Shown here: piece by piece, positions 8,699-22,854 of the stretch | Layout of the letters: the number at the start of each line of letters is the position of its first letter | Position numbering within the stretch: the first letter of the stretch is position 1 | From: Agrobacterium tumefaciens | GTDB taxonomy: Bacteria; Pseudomonadota; Alphaproteobacteria; Rhizobiales; Rhizobiaceae | DNA: 64,000 nucleotides | Direction: 5' to 3' | NCBI RefSeq assembly: GCF_013337285.1 | Contig: NZ_SUPW01000003.1 | Span: 372,001 to 436,000, forward strand | Program-made: the position numbers and the translations under genes | The notes under the pieces: model-generated | Told to the model about the DNA's origin: nothing | The model's input: only the letters and a program-made list of their open reading frames with translations | Databases searched by the model: none

Positions 8699-9373
8699 AT
8701 GCGCCTGCTGCTTGTTGAAGACGAACGCGAAATGGCAGCAGCCCTGTCCGCCGCGCTCCACCGGTTTGATATCATCGTGGATAATGTCGGCACGCTCGAT
8801 CTTGCCCGACATGCCATCATGGATGGTGTCCATGACCTTGTCGTGCTTGACCGGCAATTGCCCGATGGCGACGGCATCCAGCTTATAGAGGATCTGCGCC
8901 TCTTGCCCGTTACCCCGCCGGTGATCGTATTGACGGCGCAAGGCACACTTGCAGATCGGGTTAAGGGCCTGAACCTCGGTGCCGATGATTATCTTGCAAA
9001 GCCCTTCGCCGTCGAAGAGCTTCTCGCCCGCATCCGCGCCCTGATGCGACGACCCGCCAGCGCAGTGACGATGACGGCGAAGCTGGGCAAGCTGGAATTT
9101 TGCTTCGAGACCCGTGAAGTACGCATTGCGGGCGAATTTCTTGCCCTGACCAGACGGGAACTGCTCATCCTCGAGGCCCTGTTGCGGCGACAGGGCCGAA
9201 CGGTGCTGCGTTCGCTGCTGGAGGAAGCCGTCTATAATTTCGACGATGAAATCCAGTCCAACGCCCTCGATTCCCATATTTCCCGTTTGCGCCGCAAATT
9301 GCTGGCCACCGATGCCGGCGTCGAGGTCCATGGTATTCGCGGCGTCGGCTATCTTCTGAGGGCGACATCATGA
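8699..9373 (+). CDS. OmpR-family response regulator
   Basis: Protein of 224 residues: receiver domain (1-115) with acidic pocket EDE near residue 7, phospho-acceptor Asp51 in VVLDRQLPDGDG and conserved Lys in YLAKPF; then an OmpR/PhoB winged helix (about 130-222, LTRRELLILEALLRRQGRTV). It is a cytoplasmic transcription factor controlled by the histidine kinase encoded next, whose start overlaps this stop by four bases (ATGA). The similarity is to the TctD/QseB subgroup. No target genes can be assigned from the sequence. Confidence 0.93.
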   Translation: MRLLLVEDEREMAAALSAALHRFDIIVDNVGTLDLARHAIMDGVHDLVVLDRQLPDGDGIQLIEDLRLLPVTPPVIVLTAQGTLADRVKGLNLGADDYLAKPFAVEELLARIRALMRRPASAVTMTAKLGKLEFCFETREVRIAGEFLALTRRELLILEALLRRQGRTVLRSLLEEAVYNFDDEIQSNALDSHISRLRRKLLATDAGVEVHGIRGVGYLLRATS

Positions 9374-10725
9374 AGCCGGCCAAAAGGAAATCGCTCAAGC
9401 GCCGCCTGACGATTCAATTGCTGCTGTTCCAGATCGGCAGCCTTTTCATCGTCAGCGCCGGCTTCGTCGCCTATCTGTCGACCGGCGGTGGAGGCAGCGC
9501 ATTGCTCAGCCCGCAGGCAGCCCAGATTACCGCCAATGCGCTGGTGCGGGACAAGAACGGCCGGTTGGCCCTGAAAGAGACGAGTGAGTTTGTCGAGTTA
9601 CGCAGCAACACACCCGATTTCTGGTTCGTCGCCGTCAGTGAAACAGGGGAGATTGTGCAGGGCGGGCAGGTGCCCGAAGCATTCAGCAACATGGATCAGC
9701 AACTCAGCGATATCAAGCTCTCCGATATACGCGAGGCGGCGCTGTCCTATTCCTATCTCGCTGTCGTGCGTATCGCCGTCGTCCGCCGCGTTTCCGGGCC
9801 GTTGGGCGAATTCGCCATGATCGGCAAAGGTGGGCCATTCAGCATGACATTCCCCGTGCTGCTGTTCTCCAACATATTGATCATGCCGATCCTCTTCATC
9901 ATGTCCCTCGTGACGATCGTGACCATTCCCTGGATCATCCGCAGGGAATTTCTCGCCCTTTCCTCCATTGCGCGGGCAGCGGAGACCATCGACATCGACA
10001 AACGCGGATATCGATTGCCGGATGGCGATATTCCACGAGAGGTGCAGCCACTGGTGCACGCCGTCAACGGCGCGCTGAAACGGCTGGACGATGGTTACGA
10101 GCGGCACAAGCGCTTCATTCTCGACGCCGCCCATGAATTGCGCACCCCCGTCGCCATTCTCCAGACTCGCGTCGAAACGCTGCTGGATGGCCCATCTCGA
10201 AACAGGATATTGGCCGATGCCAGCCGCATCGCCGTGCTGGCCGAACAATTGCTCGATCTGCAGCGTCTCGGCGGACAGAAAGCGCCGCTTATTCCGCTTG
10301 ATCTCGTCAGCCTGTGCAGATCGGTTGTGGCGGATATGGCGCCGCTTGCCATCTCGCAAGGCTATGAGCTTTCCTTCGAACCGGAAGAAGAACCGATCCT
10401 CGCTTTGGCCGATGACGCCTCACTGCAACGCGCGCTTATGAATATCGTGCAAAATGCCATCGAACATGGCGGCAATCGCGGAACGATCACCATTAAGGTC
10501 GCCGCCAACCGCGTTATCGACATATGCGACGAAGGCAGTGGGATTCCCGAAGAGGACAGGGAACTGGTGTTCGATGCGTTCCATCGCCTGAGGCCGCAAG
10601 ATCGTGGCACCGGGCTCGGTCTCAACCTCGTTCAGGAAATCATCCGCTACCATGGCGGGGAGATCAACATCAGTGATTCATCTACCGGGGGGGCCTGCTT
10701 CCGTATCAGCCTGCCCTATTGCTGA
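9370..10725 (+). CDS. Sensor histidine kinase
   Basis: Protein of 451 residues with two membrane segments (about 15-37 and 165-190) flanking a periplasmic sensor region of roughly 130 residues, then a HAMP-like linker, a HisKA domain with the phospho-acceptor His near residue 255 (FILDAAHELRTPVAIL), and HATPase_c with N box (NIVQNAIEHG), G1 (DEGSGIP) and G2 (GTGLGLNLVQEI). It phosphorylates the response regulator encoded immediately upstream, with which it overlaps by four bases. The sensor region has no domain I recognise, so the stimulus is unknown. Confidence 0.93.
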   Translation: MKPAKRKSLKRRLTIQLLLFQIGSLFIVSAGFVAYLSTGGGGSALLSPQAAQITANALVRDKNGRLALKETSEFVELRSNTPDFWFVAVSETGEIVQGGQVPEAFSNMDQQLSDIKLSDIREAALSYSYLAVVRIAVVRRVSGPLGEFAMIGKGGPFSMTFPVLLFSNILIMPILFIMSLVTIVTIPWIIRREFLALSSIARAAETIDIDKRGYRLPDGDIPREVQPLVHAVNGALKRLDDGYERHKRFILDAAHELRTPVAILQTRVETLLDGPSRNRILADASRIAVLAEQLLDLQRLGGQKAPLIPLDLVSLCRSVVADMAPLAISQGYELSFEPEEEPILALADDASLQRALMNIVQNAIEHGGNRGTITIKVAANRVIDICDEGSGIPEEDRELVFDAFHRLRPQDRGTGLGLNLVQEIIRYHGGEINISDSSTGGACFRISLPYC

Positions 10726-10857
10726 CACATGCCATTTTTTGCGAAAAAACTGCTTTTCGGGAAACTCGTAATGCCGGTGCAATTCACAGGCGCGATATTT
10801 TGCCTGTCCCCATGAATGCGACGCCCCCAATCGCATTTTTGGTCGTCCAGTCAAACG

Positions 10858-10896
10858 AAAGGCCTGTTGTGTCTCTCACAACAGGCCTTTTGTTTT
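10858..10896. terminator. Strong bidirectional terminator
   Basis: Fourteen-base perfect stem AAAGGCCTGTTGTG (10858-10871) / CACAACAGGCCTTT (10877-10890) with a 5-base loop. TTTTGTTTT follows on the plus strand and a shorter T-rich stretch on the minus strand. It separates the histidine kinase gene from convergent gltD. The remainder of the gap (10726-10857) shows nothing else I can support. Confidence 0.88.
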
Positions 10897-10927
10897 GCTT
10901 CGTGCGGCTTGCGCCGCATCAATCCGC

Positions 10928-12382
10928 TCAGCGTGGCAACAGGGTTGCGCCCATCAAAGCTTCGTCGATCGCACGCGCTGCCTGACGGCCTTCGCGGATC
11001 GCCCAGACCACCAGCGACTGGCCGCGGCGAACGTCGCCCGCCGCCCACAGCTTGTCGACCGAGGTGCGGTAGTCCGTCTCGTTGGCGATCACATTGGTGG
11101 AACCGCGGCGATCGGTGTTGAGCGCCAGCTTGCCGTCCATTTCCTTCAGCACGCTGTCGGTAAAGGGACCGGAGAAGCCGATGGCGATGAAAGCGAGATC
11201 AGCCTTGATGATGAATTCCGTACCGGCAATCGGCTTGCGCCGATCATCAACCTGACAGCATTTCACACCGGTCAAGACGCCGTCTTCACCTACGAATTCG
11301 AGTGTGGCGACCTGGAACTCGCGAATAGCGCCTTCCGCCTGAGAGGAAGAGGTACGCATCTTGGTTGCCCAGAAAGGCCAGACAGCAAGCTTGTCTTCCT
11401 TTTCGGGCGGCATCGGGCGGATGTCGAGTTGCGTGACTTTCACGGCACCCTGACGGAAGGCCGTGCCGACACAGTCCGACGCGGTATCACCACCGCCGAC
11501 GACCACGATATGCTTGCCGCCTGCGAGGATCGGATCGGCCGGCCAGCCGATGCTATCGATGTTTTCACGGCCAACGCGACGGTTCTGCTGTACGAGATAA
11601 GGCATGGCATCATGCACACCCTGCAGGTCCGCGCCGCCTATGCCGGCCGGGCGCGGGGTTTCCGAACCACCGCAATAAAGAACAGCATCGTGGTCGGCCA
11701 GAAGCGCTTCGACCGTTACATCGACGCCGACATTAACGCCGCAATGGAAGGTGACGCCTTCGCCCTTGATCTGTTCGACACGGCGATCGATGAAGTTCTT
11801 CTCCATCTTGAAATCCGGAATGCCGTAACGCAGCAGGCCGCCAGCCTTCGATTCACGCTCATAGACGTGAACCTCGTGGCCGGCGCGGCCAAGCTGCTGC
11901 GCGGCCGCCATGCCAGATGGGCCGGAGCCGATGATGGCGACTTTTTTGCCGGTGTGGATCGTCGCCGGCTTCGGCACGATGAAGCCCAGTTCATAGGCCT
12001 TGTCGGCAATTGCCTGCTCGACGGTCTTGATGGCGACCGGCGCGTCCTCGAGGTTCAGCGTGCACGCCTCCTCGCAAGGGGCGGGACAGACGCGGCCGGT
12101 GAACTCCGGGAAGTTGTTGGTCGAGTGCAGGTTGCGGATCGCCTCTTCCCAATTGTTGTTATAGACCAGATCGTTCCAGTCGGGGATCTGGTTGTGCACG
12201 GGACAGCCGGTCGGGCCGTGACAATAGGGAATGCCGCAATCCATGCAGCGTGCCGACTGCTTCTGCACTTCGGCATCCGACATCGGAATGGTGAATTCGC
12301 GGAAATGGCGGATACGATCCGATGCGGGCTGATACTTGCCCACCTGCCGGTCGATTTCCAGAAAACCTGTTACCTTGCCCAC
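10928..12382 (-). CDS. gltD: Glutamate synthase small subunit
   Basis: Protein of 484 residues. The N-terminal Cys-rich region (CMDCGIPYCHGPTGCPVHNQ, about 41-60) ligates 4Fe-4S clusters; two Rossmann motifs follow for FAD (VAIIGSGPSGMAAAQQLG, about 150) and NADPH (VVVGGGDTASDCVG, about 295). It passes electrons from NADPH to the large subunit, which converts glutamine and 2-oxoglutarate to two glutamates in ammonia assimilation. Start is GTG at 12382. It lies downstream of gltB in the same operon, separated by a 180-base interval occupied by a small membrane-protein gene. GltD is also useful to the methylamine genes at the other end of the window, which return nitrogen as glutamate. Confidence 0.96.
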   Translation of the reverse strand: MGKVTGFLEIDRQVGKYQPASDRIRHFREFTIPMSDAEVQKQSARCMDCGIPYCHGPTGCPVHNQIPDWNDLVYNNNWEEAIRNLHSTNNFPEFTGRVCPAPCEEACTLNLEDAPVAIKTVEQAIADKAYELGFIVPKPATIHTGKKVAIIGSGPSGMAAAQQLGRAGHEVHVYERESKAGGLLRYGIPDFKMEKNFIDRRVEQIKGEGVTFHCGVNVGVDVTVEALLADHDAVLYCGGSETPRPAGIGGADLQGVHDAMPYLVQQNRRVGRENIDSIGWPADPILAGGKHIVVVGGGDTASDCVGTAFRQGAVKVTQLDIRPMPPEKEDKLAVWPFWATKMRTSSSQAEGAIREFQVATLEFVGEDGVLTGVKCCQVDDRRKPIAGTEFIIKADLAFIAIGFSGPFTDSVLKEMDGKLALNTDRRGSTNVIANETDYRTSVDKLWAAGDVRRGQSLVVWAIREGRQAARAIDEALMGATLLPR

Positions 12383-12397
12383 GTTTATGTCCTCACA

Positions 12398-12556
12398 TCA
12401 AAGCGGAGCGCCTGTCGGGCCCCAGTACCAGTAAGCGAAACCGAAAGCCGCCCCCAGCACGATGAATTCAAATCCGGTCTCGCCGCTTGTCCAATAGATC
12501 GCCGTGGGAACGGCGACCGCTGTTATCAGCGAGACCAGTTGGTGTAGTGTCCTCAC
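12398..12556 (-). CDS. Small putative membrane protein between gltB and gltD (52 aa)
   Basis: A 52-codon frame starting at GTG 12556, eight bases after the gltB stop, and ending 15 bases before the gltD start. The translation begins MRTLHQLVSLITAVAVPTAI and has two hydrophobic segments (about 7-21 and 31-46) separated by a short YWTSGETGFEF loop, followed by an aromatic YWYWGP tail. This is a plausible two-helix membrane microprotein. Supporting it: position fully inside the operon, tight spacing and non-random composition. Against it: a weak ribosome site and a GTG start. No function can be assigned. Confidence 0.55.
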   Translation of the reverse strand: MRTLHQLVSLITAVAVPTAIYWTSGETGFEFIVLGAAFGFAYWYWGPTGAPL

Positions 12557-12564
12557 GCGGCTGA

Positions 12565-17310
<4,746 letters not shown>

Positions 17311-17681
17311 TTGTGTCCCTCCTGCAAAATTACTTGCATGGTTTCATGCGAAGATCCGGCTCGACCACGAATTCTCGCTTCCCGCAAAAATCGCATTCAA
17401 CCCGGCTCGATCAAATTTAGGACAGCAAAGCTGTCTCAATTCATGAGGATTTTGGCAGAAACGGGCGAATTTGGCAAGGGTTCGAATCCAATTAGTCGAA
17501 CCGCCATTTGCCGCGAAGTTTCGATACTGACCTATTGCGCGAAACTTTATTGTCATAAAACAGGCCGAGCTATTGCTTTCATTACCGGATTTGCCAATCG
17601 CGATGTTAGGTCCTAGAAGTTTTGCAATCACGCCTCATGCAGCCCCAAAACAGAACCTCAGCTATCGGAAAGCCTTAAGAG
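17311..17681. other. gltB / threonine aldolase divergent promoter region
   Basis: About 370 bases with no convincing gene. It must contain the gltBD promoter and the promoter of the divergent threonine aldolase gene. The only symmetrical element I see is GACAGC AAA GCTGTC at 17421-17435, a six-base inverted repeat that could be an operator or a short hairpin. I saw no sigma-54 -24/-12 pair. Confidence 0.5.
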
Positions 17682-18734
17682 ATGTTTTTTGCTTCAGACA
17701 ATTGGGCTGGCGCCCATCCGGCCGTCAACGAACGGCTTTCGCGGGAATCCACCCGGTTTGCCGCAGCTTACGGCACCAGCGAACTCGATCTCTCCATTGA
17801 AAAACGCTTCAACGAGATATTCGAGCGCGAGGTCGCGGTGTTTTTCGTCGCGACCGGCACGGCGGCCAATTCGCTTTCACTGGCCAGCATCGCCCGCCCG
17901 GGCGGCCTGACATTCTGTCATTCGGAAGCGCATGTGATCGAGGACGAATGCGGCGCACCTGATTTCTTCAGCGGCATGCGCATGGTCGCCGTCGAAGGGC
18001 CAGATGGCAAGATGTTGCCGGAAAACCTGATCGAACGCATTGCGCGTTATCCGCAGGATGCCGTTCACCATGGCCGCGCCGCCGCCATCACCATGACGCA
18101 GGCAACCGAGGCCGGCACCGTCTATACGCTCGATGAAATCGACGCCATCGCCAAAATCGCAAAAGACAACGGCCTGCCGCTGCATATGGACGGCGCGCGT
18201 TTTGCCAATGCGCTTGCCGCACTCGGCACCACGCCTGCCGAAATGACCTGGAAACGTGGCGTCGACGTCCTGTCTTTCGGCGGCACCAAAAACGGTTGCT
18301 GGTGCGCGGAAGCGATCGTGTTTTTCGATCCCGCACTCGCAAAGGATTTCGCCTTCCTGCGCAAGCGCACCGCCCAGCTTTTTTCGAAGTCACGCTTCAT
18401 TGCCGCGCAATTCGAAGCCTATCTGCAGGACGATCTCTGGCTGGGCCTCGCCGGCCACGCCAATGCCATGGCAAATCGGCTGCGCGCCGGCTTTGGCTCG
18501 CTCAACAGCGCCCGCCTCGCCTGGCCGACACAGGCCAACGAAGTTTTCGCCATTCTACCGAAAGCCGCCGCCGAAGCCGCAACAGCCAAGGGTGCTAAAT
18601 TCTATGATTGGCTGGAGCCGCGCGACATGCCGGAAAAGGTCGGCAAGGACGAAGTGCTGATCCGCATGGTCACCAGCTTTGCGACCACCGAGGCCGACGT
18701 GGACGAATTCCTGTCGATCTGCGCCTCTGTCTGA
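17682..18734 (+). CDS. ltaE: Low-specificity L-threonine aldolase
   Basis: Protein of 350 residues, a fold-type I PLP enzyme of the threonine aldolase/beta-eliminating lyase family. It splits threonine (and allo-threonine) to glycine and acetaldehyde in the cytoplasm. The pyridoxal-phosphate Lys is about residue 203 in SFGGTKNGCW; the HMDGARFANAL motif and an N-terminal FASDNWAGAHPAV are characteristic. It stands alone on the plus strand and ends in a shared terminator with convergent kdpE. Related family members act on phenylserine or other beta-hydroxy amino acids, so the substrate range is not fixed. Confidence 0.9.
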   Translation: MFFASDNWAGAHPAVNERLSRESTRFAAAYGTSELDLSIEKRFNEIFEREVAVFFVATGTAANSLSLASIARPGGLTFCHSEAHVIEDECGAPDFFSGMRMVAVEGPDGKMLPENLIERIARYPQDAVHHGRAAAITMTQATEAGTVYTLDEIDAIAKIAKDNGLPLHMDGARFANALAALGTTPAEMTWKRGVDVLSFGGTKNGCWCAEAIVFFDPALAKDFAFLRKRTAQLFSKSRFIAAQFEAYLQDDLWLGLAGHANAMANRLRAGFGSLNSARLAWPTQANEVFAILPKAAAEAATAKGAKFYDWLEPRDMPEKVGKDEVLIRMVTSFATTEADVDEFLSICASV

Positions 18735-18741
18735 CACAACA

Positions 18742-18772
18742 TTTGAGGGCGTCCCACAACGGCGCCCTCAAA
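18742..18772. terminator. Terminator between threonine aldolase and kdpE
   Basis: TTTGAGGGCG (18742-18751) pairs with CGCCCTCAAA (18763-18772). The right arm overlaps the last codons of kdpE. With A/T ends on both arms it can act on both convergent transcripts. Confidence 0.7.
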
Positions 18773-19457
18773 CCTCCTGAAGCCGGTAACCGACACCGGT
18801 TTCCGTCAGGATATAACGTGGCTGGTCCGGGATTTTTTCGATCTTCTGTCGAAGCTGGCGCACGTAAACCCGCAAATATTGCACGTCGGTCAGTTCGTCC
18901 CACGCATGTTCCAGCAGGAAACGATGCGTCAGCACCTTGCCCGCATGCTGCACCAGAACCCGCAGAATATCATATTCCTTGGGCGAGAGTTTCACCTCCC
19001 GGTCCTCCACCCTGACGATGCGCCGGACGAGATCGACCGACAGGTCGCCGGTCTGAAACACCGGCCTCTCCCCCTGGCTCTGCAAACGATGGCGCAGCGC
19101 GACGCGGATGCGGGCGACAAGTTCGTTCATGCCGAAGGGCTTGGTGATATAGTCGTCAGCCCCGAGTTCCAGCGCCTTGACGATACCCGCCTCATCCGTG
19201 CGACTTGAAAGGACGATGACGGGCAGCGCCAGCCCGTCACCGCGCCATTTCGCCAGAAGATCATGCCCGGACATATCCGGCAGGCCGAGATCGAGCACCA
19301 CGAGATCTGGCTTGTCCTCATTCACCAGTTCCATCGCAACGCGGGCATTCATCGCTTCGCTGACCGCGTAGTCTTGAGACGACAGCCCCACCCGCAAAAG
19401 CTTACGGATCGGCGGTTCATCATCGACGATGAGAATGCGGACGGCGGAATTGGTCAC
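18768..19457 (-). CDS. kdpE: KdpE response regulator
   Basis: Protein of 229 residues: receiver domain with Asp56 (VVLDLGLPDMSG) and Lys in YITKPFGMNEL, followed by an OmpR/PhoB winged-helix domain (about 130-228). Phosphorylated by KdpD, it activates the kdp operon under potassium limitation or salt stress. It is the last gene of the operon, 60 bases after kdpD, and its stop is inside a terminator stem. Confidence 0.95.
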   Translation of the reverse strand: MTNSAVRILIVDDEPPIRKLLRVGLSSQDYAVSEAMNARVAMELVNEDKPDLVVLDLGLPDMSGHDLLAKWRGDGLALPVIVLSSRTDEAGIVKALELGADDYITKPFGMNELVARIRVALRHRLQSQGERPVFQTGDLSVDLVRRIVRVEDREVKLSPKEYDILRVLVQHAGKVLTHRFLLEHAWDELTDVQYLRVYVRQLRQKIEKIPDQPRYILTETGVGYRLQEV

Positions 19458-19517
19458 TCCCGATCTCCTTTGGGGGTATGGCGAAGCACTTTAATGATTC
19501 TCCCCTGAAATCGCGCC

Positions 19518-22220
19518 CTAATCATGATCTAGCACAGGCGCTTCAGCGGGAACCGGCAGGCTTATCGTGAATTGCGCGCCTGAACGACCCAACCGGTTTT
19601 CCGCGCGGATCGACCCGCCCATGGCCTCGATGAACCCCTTGCATATGGACAGTCCAAGGCCTGTTCCGGCCTGCACATGGTCCGCTTTGCGCACCCGGTA
19701 GAAACTGTCGAACACCCGCTCCGTGTCATCGGGGGGAATACCCGGACCTTCATCGGCAACGGACAGGAAGACATGCCTGCCCTGCCGCCGCCCGCGAATC
19801 TCGATTGTTGTTTGTTCGGGCGCGTATTTGGCTGCGTTGTCGATGAGATTGAACAGAACCTGTTCGAAAAGCACGGGATCGACCTTCAGCATCGGCAGAT
19901 CGGAGGGAATATCGAGAACGATCTCGTGCCTGACGACGATTTTCGCCGCACGCGAAAGTGCCGTGCCGACCATATCGCCAAGGAAATGCAGCCCGTAATT
20001 CGGCTCCATCGCGCCTGAGCCGATCCGCGTCATGTCGAGCAGATTGGAGATGAAACGGTTCAGCCGTTCGGACTCCTCAACGATCGTCGAAAGCAGCTCG
20101 GCACGCGCATCCGGCGGGATGTCCTCGGCAAAATCTTTAAGCGTTCCGGCAGACCCCAGAATAGCGGCGAGCGGCGTCTTCAGATCATGGGAAATGGAGG
20201 TCAGAAGCGCCGTGCGCAGCCGGTCGGTTTCCGCCGCAAGCCTCGCCCGGTCCACATCCGACACCAGCTGGATGCGCTCGATGGCGAGTGCGGCCTGATC
20301 GGAAAGCGCGTCGAACATCCGTTGCTGCTCGGGCGTCAGCAACGGACCGAGCCGGTCGTCGTCCAGCCCCACCACGCCGACTGCGCCGCTGCCGGTGCGC
20401 AGCGGCAGATAAAGCCGTTTGGCGCCGGGCAGCGTGTCGGCACCCCGGCCGGCGGCCTTGTTGTGCTCCCACGCCCATTGGGCGGCGGCAATATCCGCAT
20501 CCATCAACGTATCGTCAGGAGGATAACCCGCCTTGACCGCAATCGTATTGTTTTCCGGCAGCAGCAGGACGACCCGGACATTCAGCATGGACGCCATCTG
20601 GAAAGCGGTTGCCCACAAAACGTCGTCCAGCGTGCCGGTGCCTGCCAGTTTTTTGGAAAACAGATACAGGTCCTCGGTGGTTCGCGCCCTCGCCCGTGCC
20701 GAAGCGGCCTGCCGTTGCACGGCGACCGTCAGGTTGGACGCCACCAGCGCCACGCCGAAATAAAACAACAGGGCGACGACGCTGTCCGGTGCACTCACCG
20801 TCAGCGTATAGCGCGGTTCCAGAAAGAAGAAGTTGAACGCAACAGCACCGAGCACCGAGGCATAAAGCGCCGGTCCAAGGCCGCCGCGCACGGCGGCTGC
20901 CAGAACCGCCATCAGGAAGACGAGCGCCAGATTTTGCACGTCGAGCGTCTGGTCGAGCACGACGCCGACCACGATCGCCAGTCCGACAAACAGGGTGCTG
21001 TTGAAATAGGCCCGCAGCGACCGGCGCGATGGCGGCGACGCAAGCTTCGTGTTCTGCGCCGGCTTTTCCTCGCTCTTGTCGCCGGAAATGACATGCACGC
21101 TGATATCGCCGGCATGGTCGATCAGATCATGCGTCAGCGAGCGTTGCAGGATTCTCTGCCACCAGGACTTTCTGGGCCGGCCGATGATGATATGGGTGAA
21201 ATTATTGGCGTTCGCGTAGGAAATGATCTCCCGCGTCAGGTCGAGCGCCGGCAAGGTCACCGTCTCGCCGCCGAGCTGCTGGGCGAGCCGCATGGTGCCG
21301 GCCAGCCGGTCCTTCTCCGCCTCCGACAATTGCTGTGAACGCGGCGTATCAAGATGCAGCGCCGTCCATGGCGCGCGCAGGCGGTCCGCCTGCCTTCGGG
21401 CATAACGCACCAGACCTGAGCCGTTGCCGCCATGGTCGAGACAGACCAGAACCCGGTCTCCCGCCGCCCAGGGGCCGGAAATGGCGTGTGACTGCATGTG
21501 GTTGAGCAATTGCTCATCCACCCGCTGCGCCGTGCGCCTTAGCGCCAGTTCACGCAAGGCCGTCAGGTTGCCGCGCGAAAAATAATTCTCGATGGCACGC
21601 CGCGCGGTGCGGGGCATATAGACCTTGCCGTCTTCCAGACGCTTTATCAGATCGTCGGGAGTGATATCGATGATTTCGACATCGTCGGCGCGGTCGATGA
21701 TGCTGTCCGGCACCGTTTCGCGCACGCGGATGCGGGTGATCTGCGCCACCACATCATTCAGGCTTTCGACATGCTGGATGTTCAGCGTCGTATAGACATC
21801 GATGCCCTGCGCGAGGATTTCCTGAACATCCATATAGCGCTTGGGATGGCGGCTGCCGGCAGCATTGGTGTGGGCCAGCTCATCGACCAGAACCAGAGCG
21901 GGGCGGCGGGCGATTATCGTATCGAGATCCATCTCCTCCAGTATCTGACCGCGATAATCGATGCGCTTGCGGGGGATCACGTCCAGCCCTTCGACCAGCG
22001 CCTCGGTTTCGCGGCGGCCATGGGTTTCCACAACGCCGATGATCGTGTCGATACCATCCGCAAGCTTCGCCCGGCCGGACATCAGCATTTCATAGGTCTT
22101 GCCGACGCCGGGGGCTGCGCCGAGAAAAATCTTCAGCCGGCCCCGCGCCTCGCGCCGGGCATTTTCCAGCAGCGCATCGGGCGACGGTCGGCTCGGCATA
22201 TTGCTGATATCGTCAGGCAT
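19518..22220 (-). CDS. kdpD: KdpD potassium-responsive sensor kinase
   Basis: Protein of 900 residues. The order is: KdpD N-terminal domain with Walker A (GAAPGVGKT, 34-42) and Walker-B-like LVLVDELAHTN; universal-stress-like domain (about 250-375); four closely spaced membrane helices (about 410-510); GAF-like region; HisKA with His near residue 678 (ISHDLKTPLAAIL); and HATPase_c (DEGPGIP, GTGLGLSICKG). The inner-membrane protein senses potassium status and controls KdpE phosphorylation. It follows kdpC after a 55-base gap containing an 11-base-pair hairpin. All domains look intact. Confidence 0.96.
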   Translation of the reverse strand: MPDDISNMPSRPSPDALLENARREARGRLKIFLGAAPGVGKTYEMLMSGRAKLADGIDTIIGVVETHGRRETEALVEGLDVIPRKRIDYRGQILEEMDLDTIIARRPALVLVDELAHTNAAGSRHPKRYMDVQEILAQGIDVYTTLNIQHVESLNDVVAQITRIRVRETVPDSIIDRADDVEIIDITPDDLIKRLEDGKVYMPRTARRAIENYFSRGNLTALRELALRRTAQRVDEQLLNHMQSHAISGPWAAGDRVLVCLDHGGNGSGLVRYARRQADRLRAPWTALHLDTPRSQQLSEAEKDRLAGTMRLAQQLGGETVTLPALDLTREIISYANANNFTHIIIGRPRKSWWQRILQRSLTHDLIDHAGDISVHVISGDKSEEKPAQNTKLASPPSRRSLRAYFNSTLFVGLAIVVGVVLDQTLDVQNLALVFLMAVLAAAVRGGLGPALYASVLGAVAFNFFFLEPRYTLTVSAPDSVVALLFYFGVALVASNLTVAVQRQAASARARARTTEDLYLFSKKLAGTGTLDDVLWATAFQMASMLNVRVVLLLPENNTIAVKAGYPPDDTLMDADIAAAQWAWEHNKAAGRGADTLPGAKRLYLPLRTGSGAVGVVGLDDDRLGPLLTPEQQRMFDALSDQAALAIERIQLVSDVDRARLAAETDRLRTALLTSISHDLKTPLAAILGSAGTLKDFAEDIPPDARAELLSTIVEESERLNRFISNLLDMTRIGSGAMEPNYGLHFLGDMVGTALSRAAKIVVRHEIVLDIPSDLPMLKVDPVLFEQVLFNLIDNAAKYAPEQTTIEIRGRRQGRHVFLSVADEGPGIPPDDTERVFDSFYRVRKADHVQAGTGLGLSICKGFIEAMGGSIRAENRLGRSGAQFTISLPVPAEAPVLDHD

Positions 22221-22239
22221 TTAACCCACCAATGGTCGA

Positions 22240-22267
22240 GGCTATGGCTTCCGAAGAAGCCATAGCC
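22240..22267. repeat. Perfect hairpin in the kdpC-kdpD gap
   Basis: GGCTATGGCTT (22240-22250) and AAGCCATAGCC (22257-22267) form an 11-base-pair stem with a 6-base loop. No T run follows on the minus strand, so it is not a typical terminator. It could stabilise or process the mRNA between the pump genes and the regulator genes. Confidence 0.7.
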
Positions 22268-22275
22268 ATTTCAGT

Positions 22276-22842
22276 TCATGAGCCGGCTGCGTCAAGAGCC
22301 ATGTTGAGCGCCAGCACATTTACAACCGGCTCGCCCATAAAGCCCAGTTCCGGTCCCTCGACATGACGCTCGACGATGGCGTGCAACGAGGCTTCATCCA
22401 TACCCCTTGCCTTGGCGACGCGCGACACCTGGAAGTAGGCCGCTTCTGGCGAAACATGCGGGTCAAGACCGCTGCCGGATGCCGTCACCAGATCGGCAGG
22501 AACCTCGGCTGTCGGATTTTCGGCTTTTGCAGCCACGTAATCCTGTTTCACCCGGTCGATGAGTTTGGCGCTGGTCGGTCCAAGGTTGGAGCCCGAAGAC
22601 GAGGCGGCGTCGTAGCCGGTACCAGCGGCGGAAGGCCTGCCGTGGAAATATTTCTCGCCGGTAAAGGCCTGCCCGATCAATTGCGACCCCACCACCGTGC
22701 CGTTCTTCTCGACAAGGCGGCCATTGGCCTGAAAGGGAAAGATCGCCTGCGCCAGACCCGTCATTGCGAGCGGATAGGCAAGGCCGGTGATGGCGGTGGT
22801 GGCAAGAATGAGCACCAGTGCGGGACGAAGCTGTCTAAACAT
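22276..22842 (-). CDS. kdpC: Potassium-transporting ATPase subunit KdpC
   Basis: Protein of 188 residues with one N-terminal membrane helix (about 8-30) and a soluble domain with the family motifs [27 protein letters not shown] and [14 protein letters not shown]. KdpC is the accessory subunit of the KdpFABC complex and raises ATP affinity of KdpB. It starts 12 bases after kdpB in the same operon. Confidence 0.96.
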   Translation of the reverse strand: MFRQLRPALVLILATTAITGLAYPLAMTGLAQAIFPFQANGRLVEKNGTVVGSQLIGQAFTGEKYFHGRPSAAGTGYDAASSSGSNLGPTSAKLIDRVKQDYVAAKAENPTAEVPADLVTASGSGLDPHVSPEAAYFQVSRVAKARGMDEASLHAIVERHVEGPELGFMGEPVVNVLALNMALDAAGS

Positions 22843-22854
22843 TGTCTTTACTCC

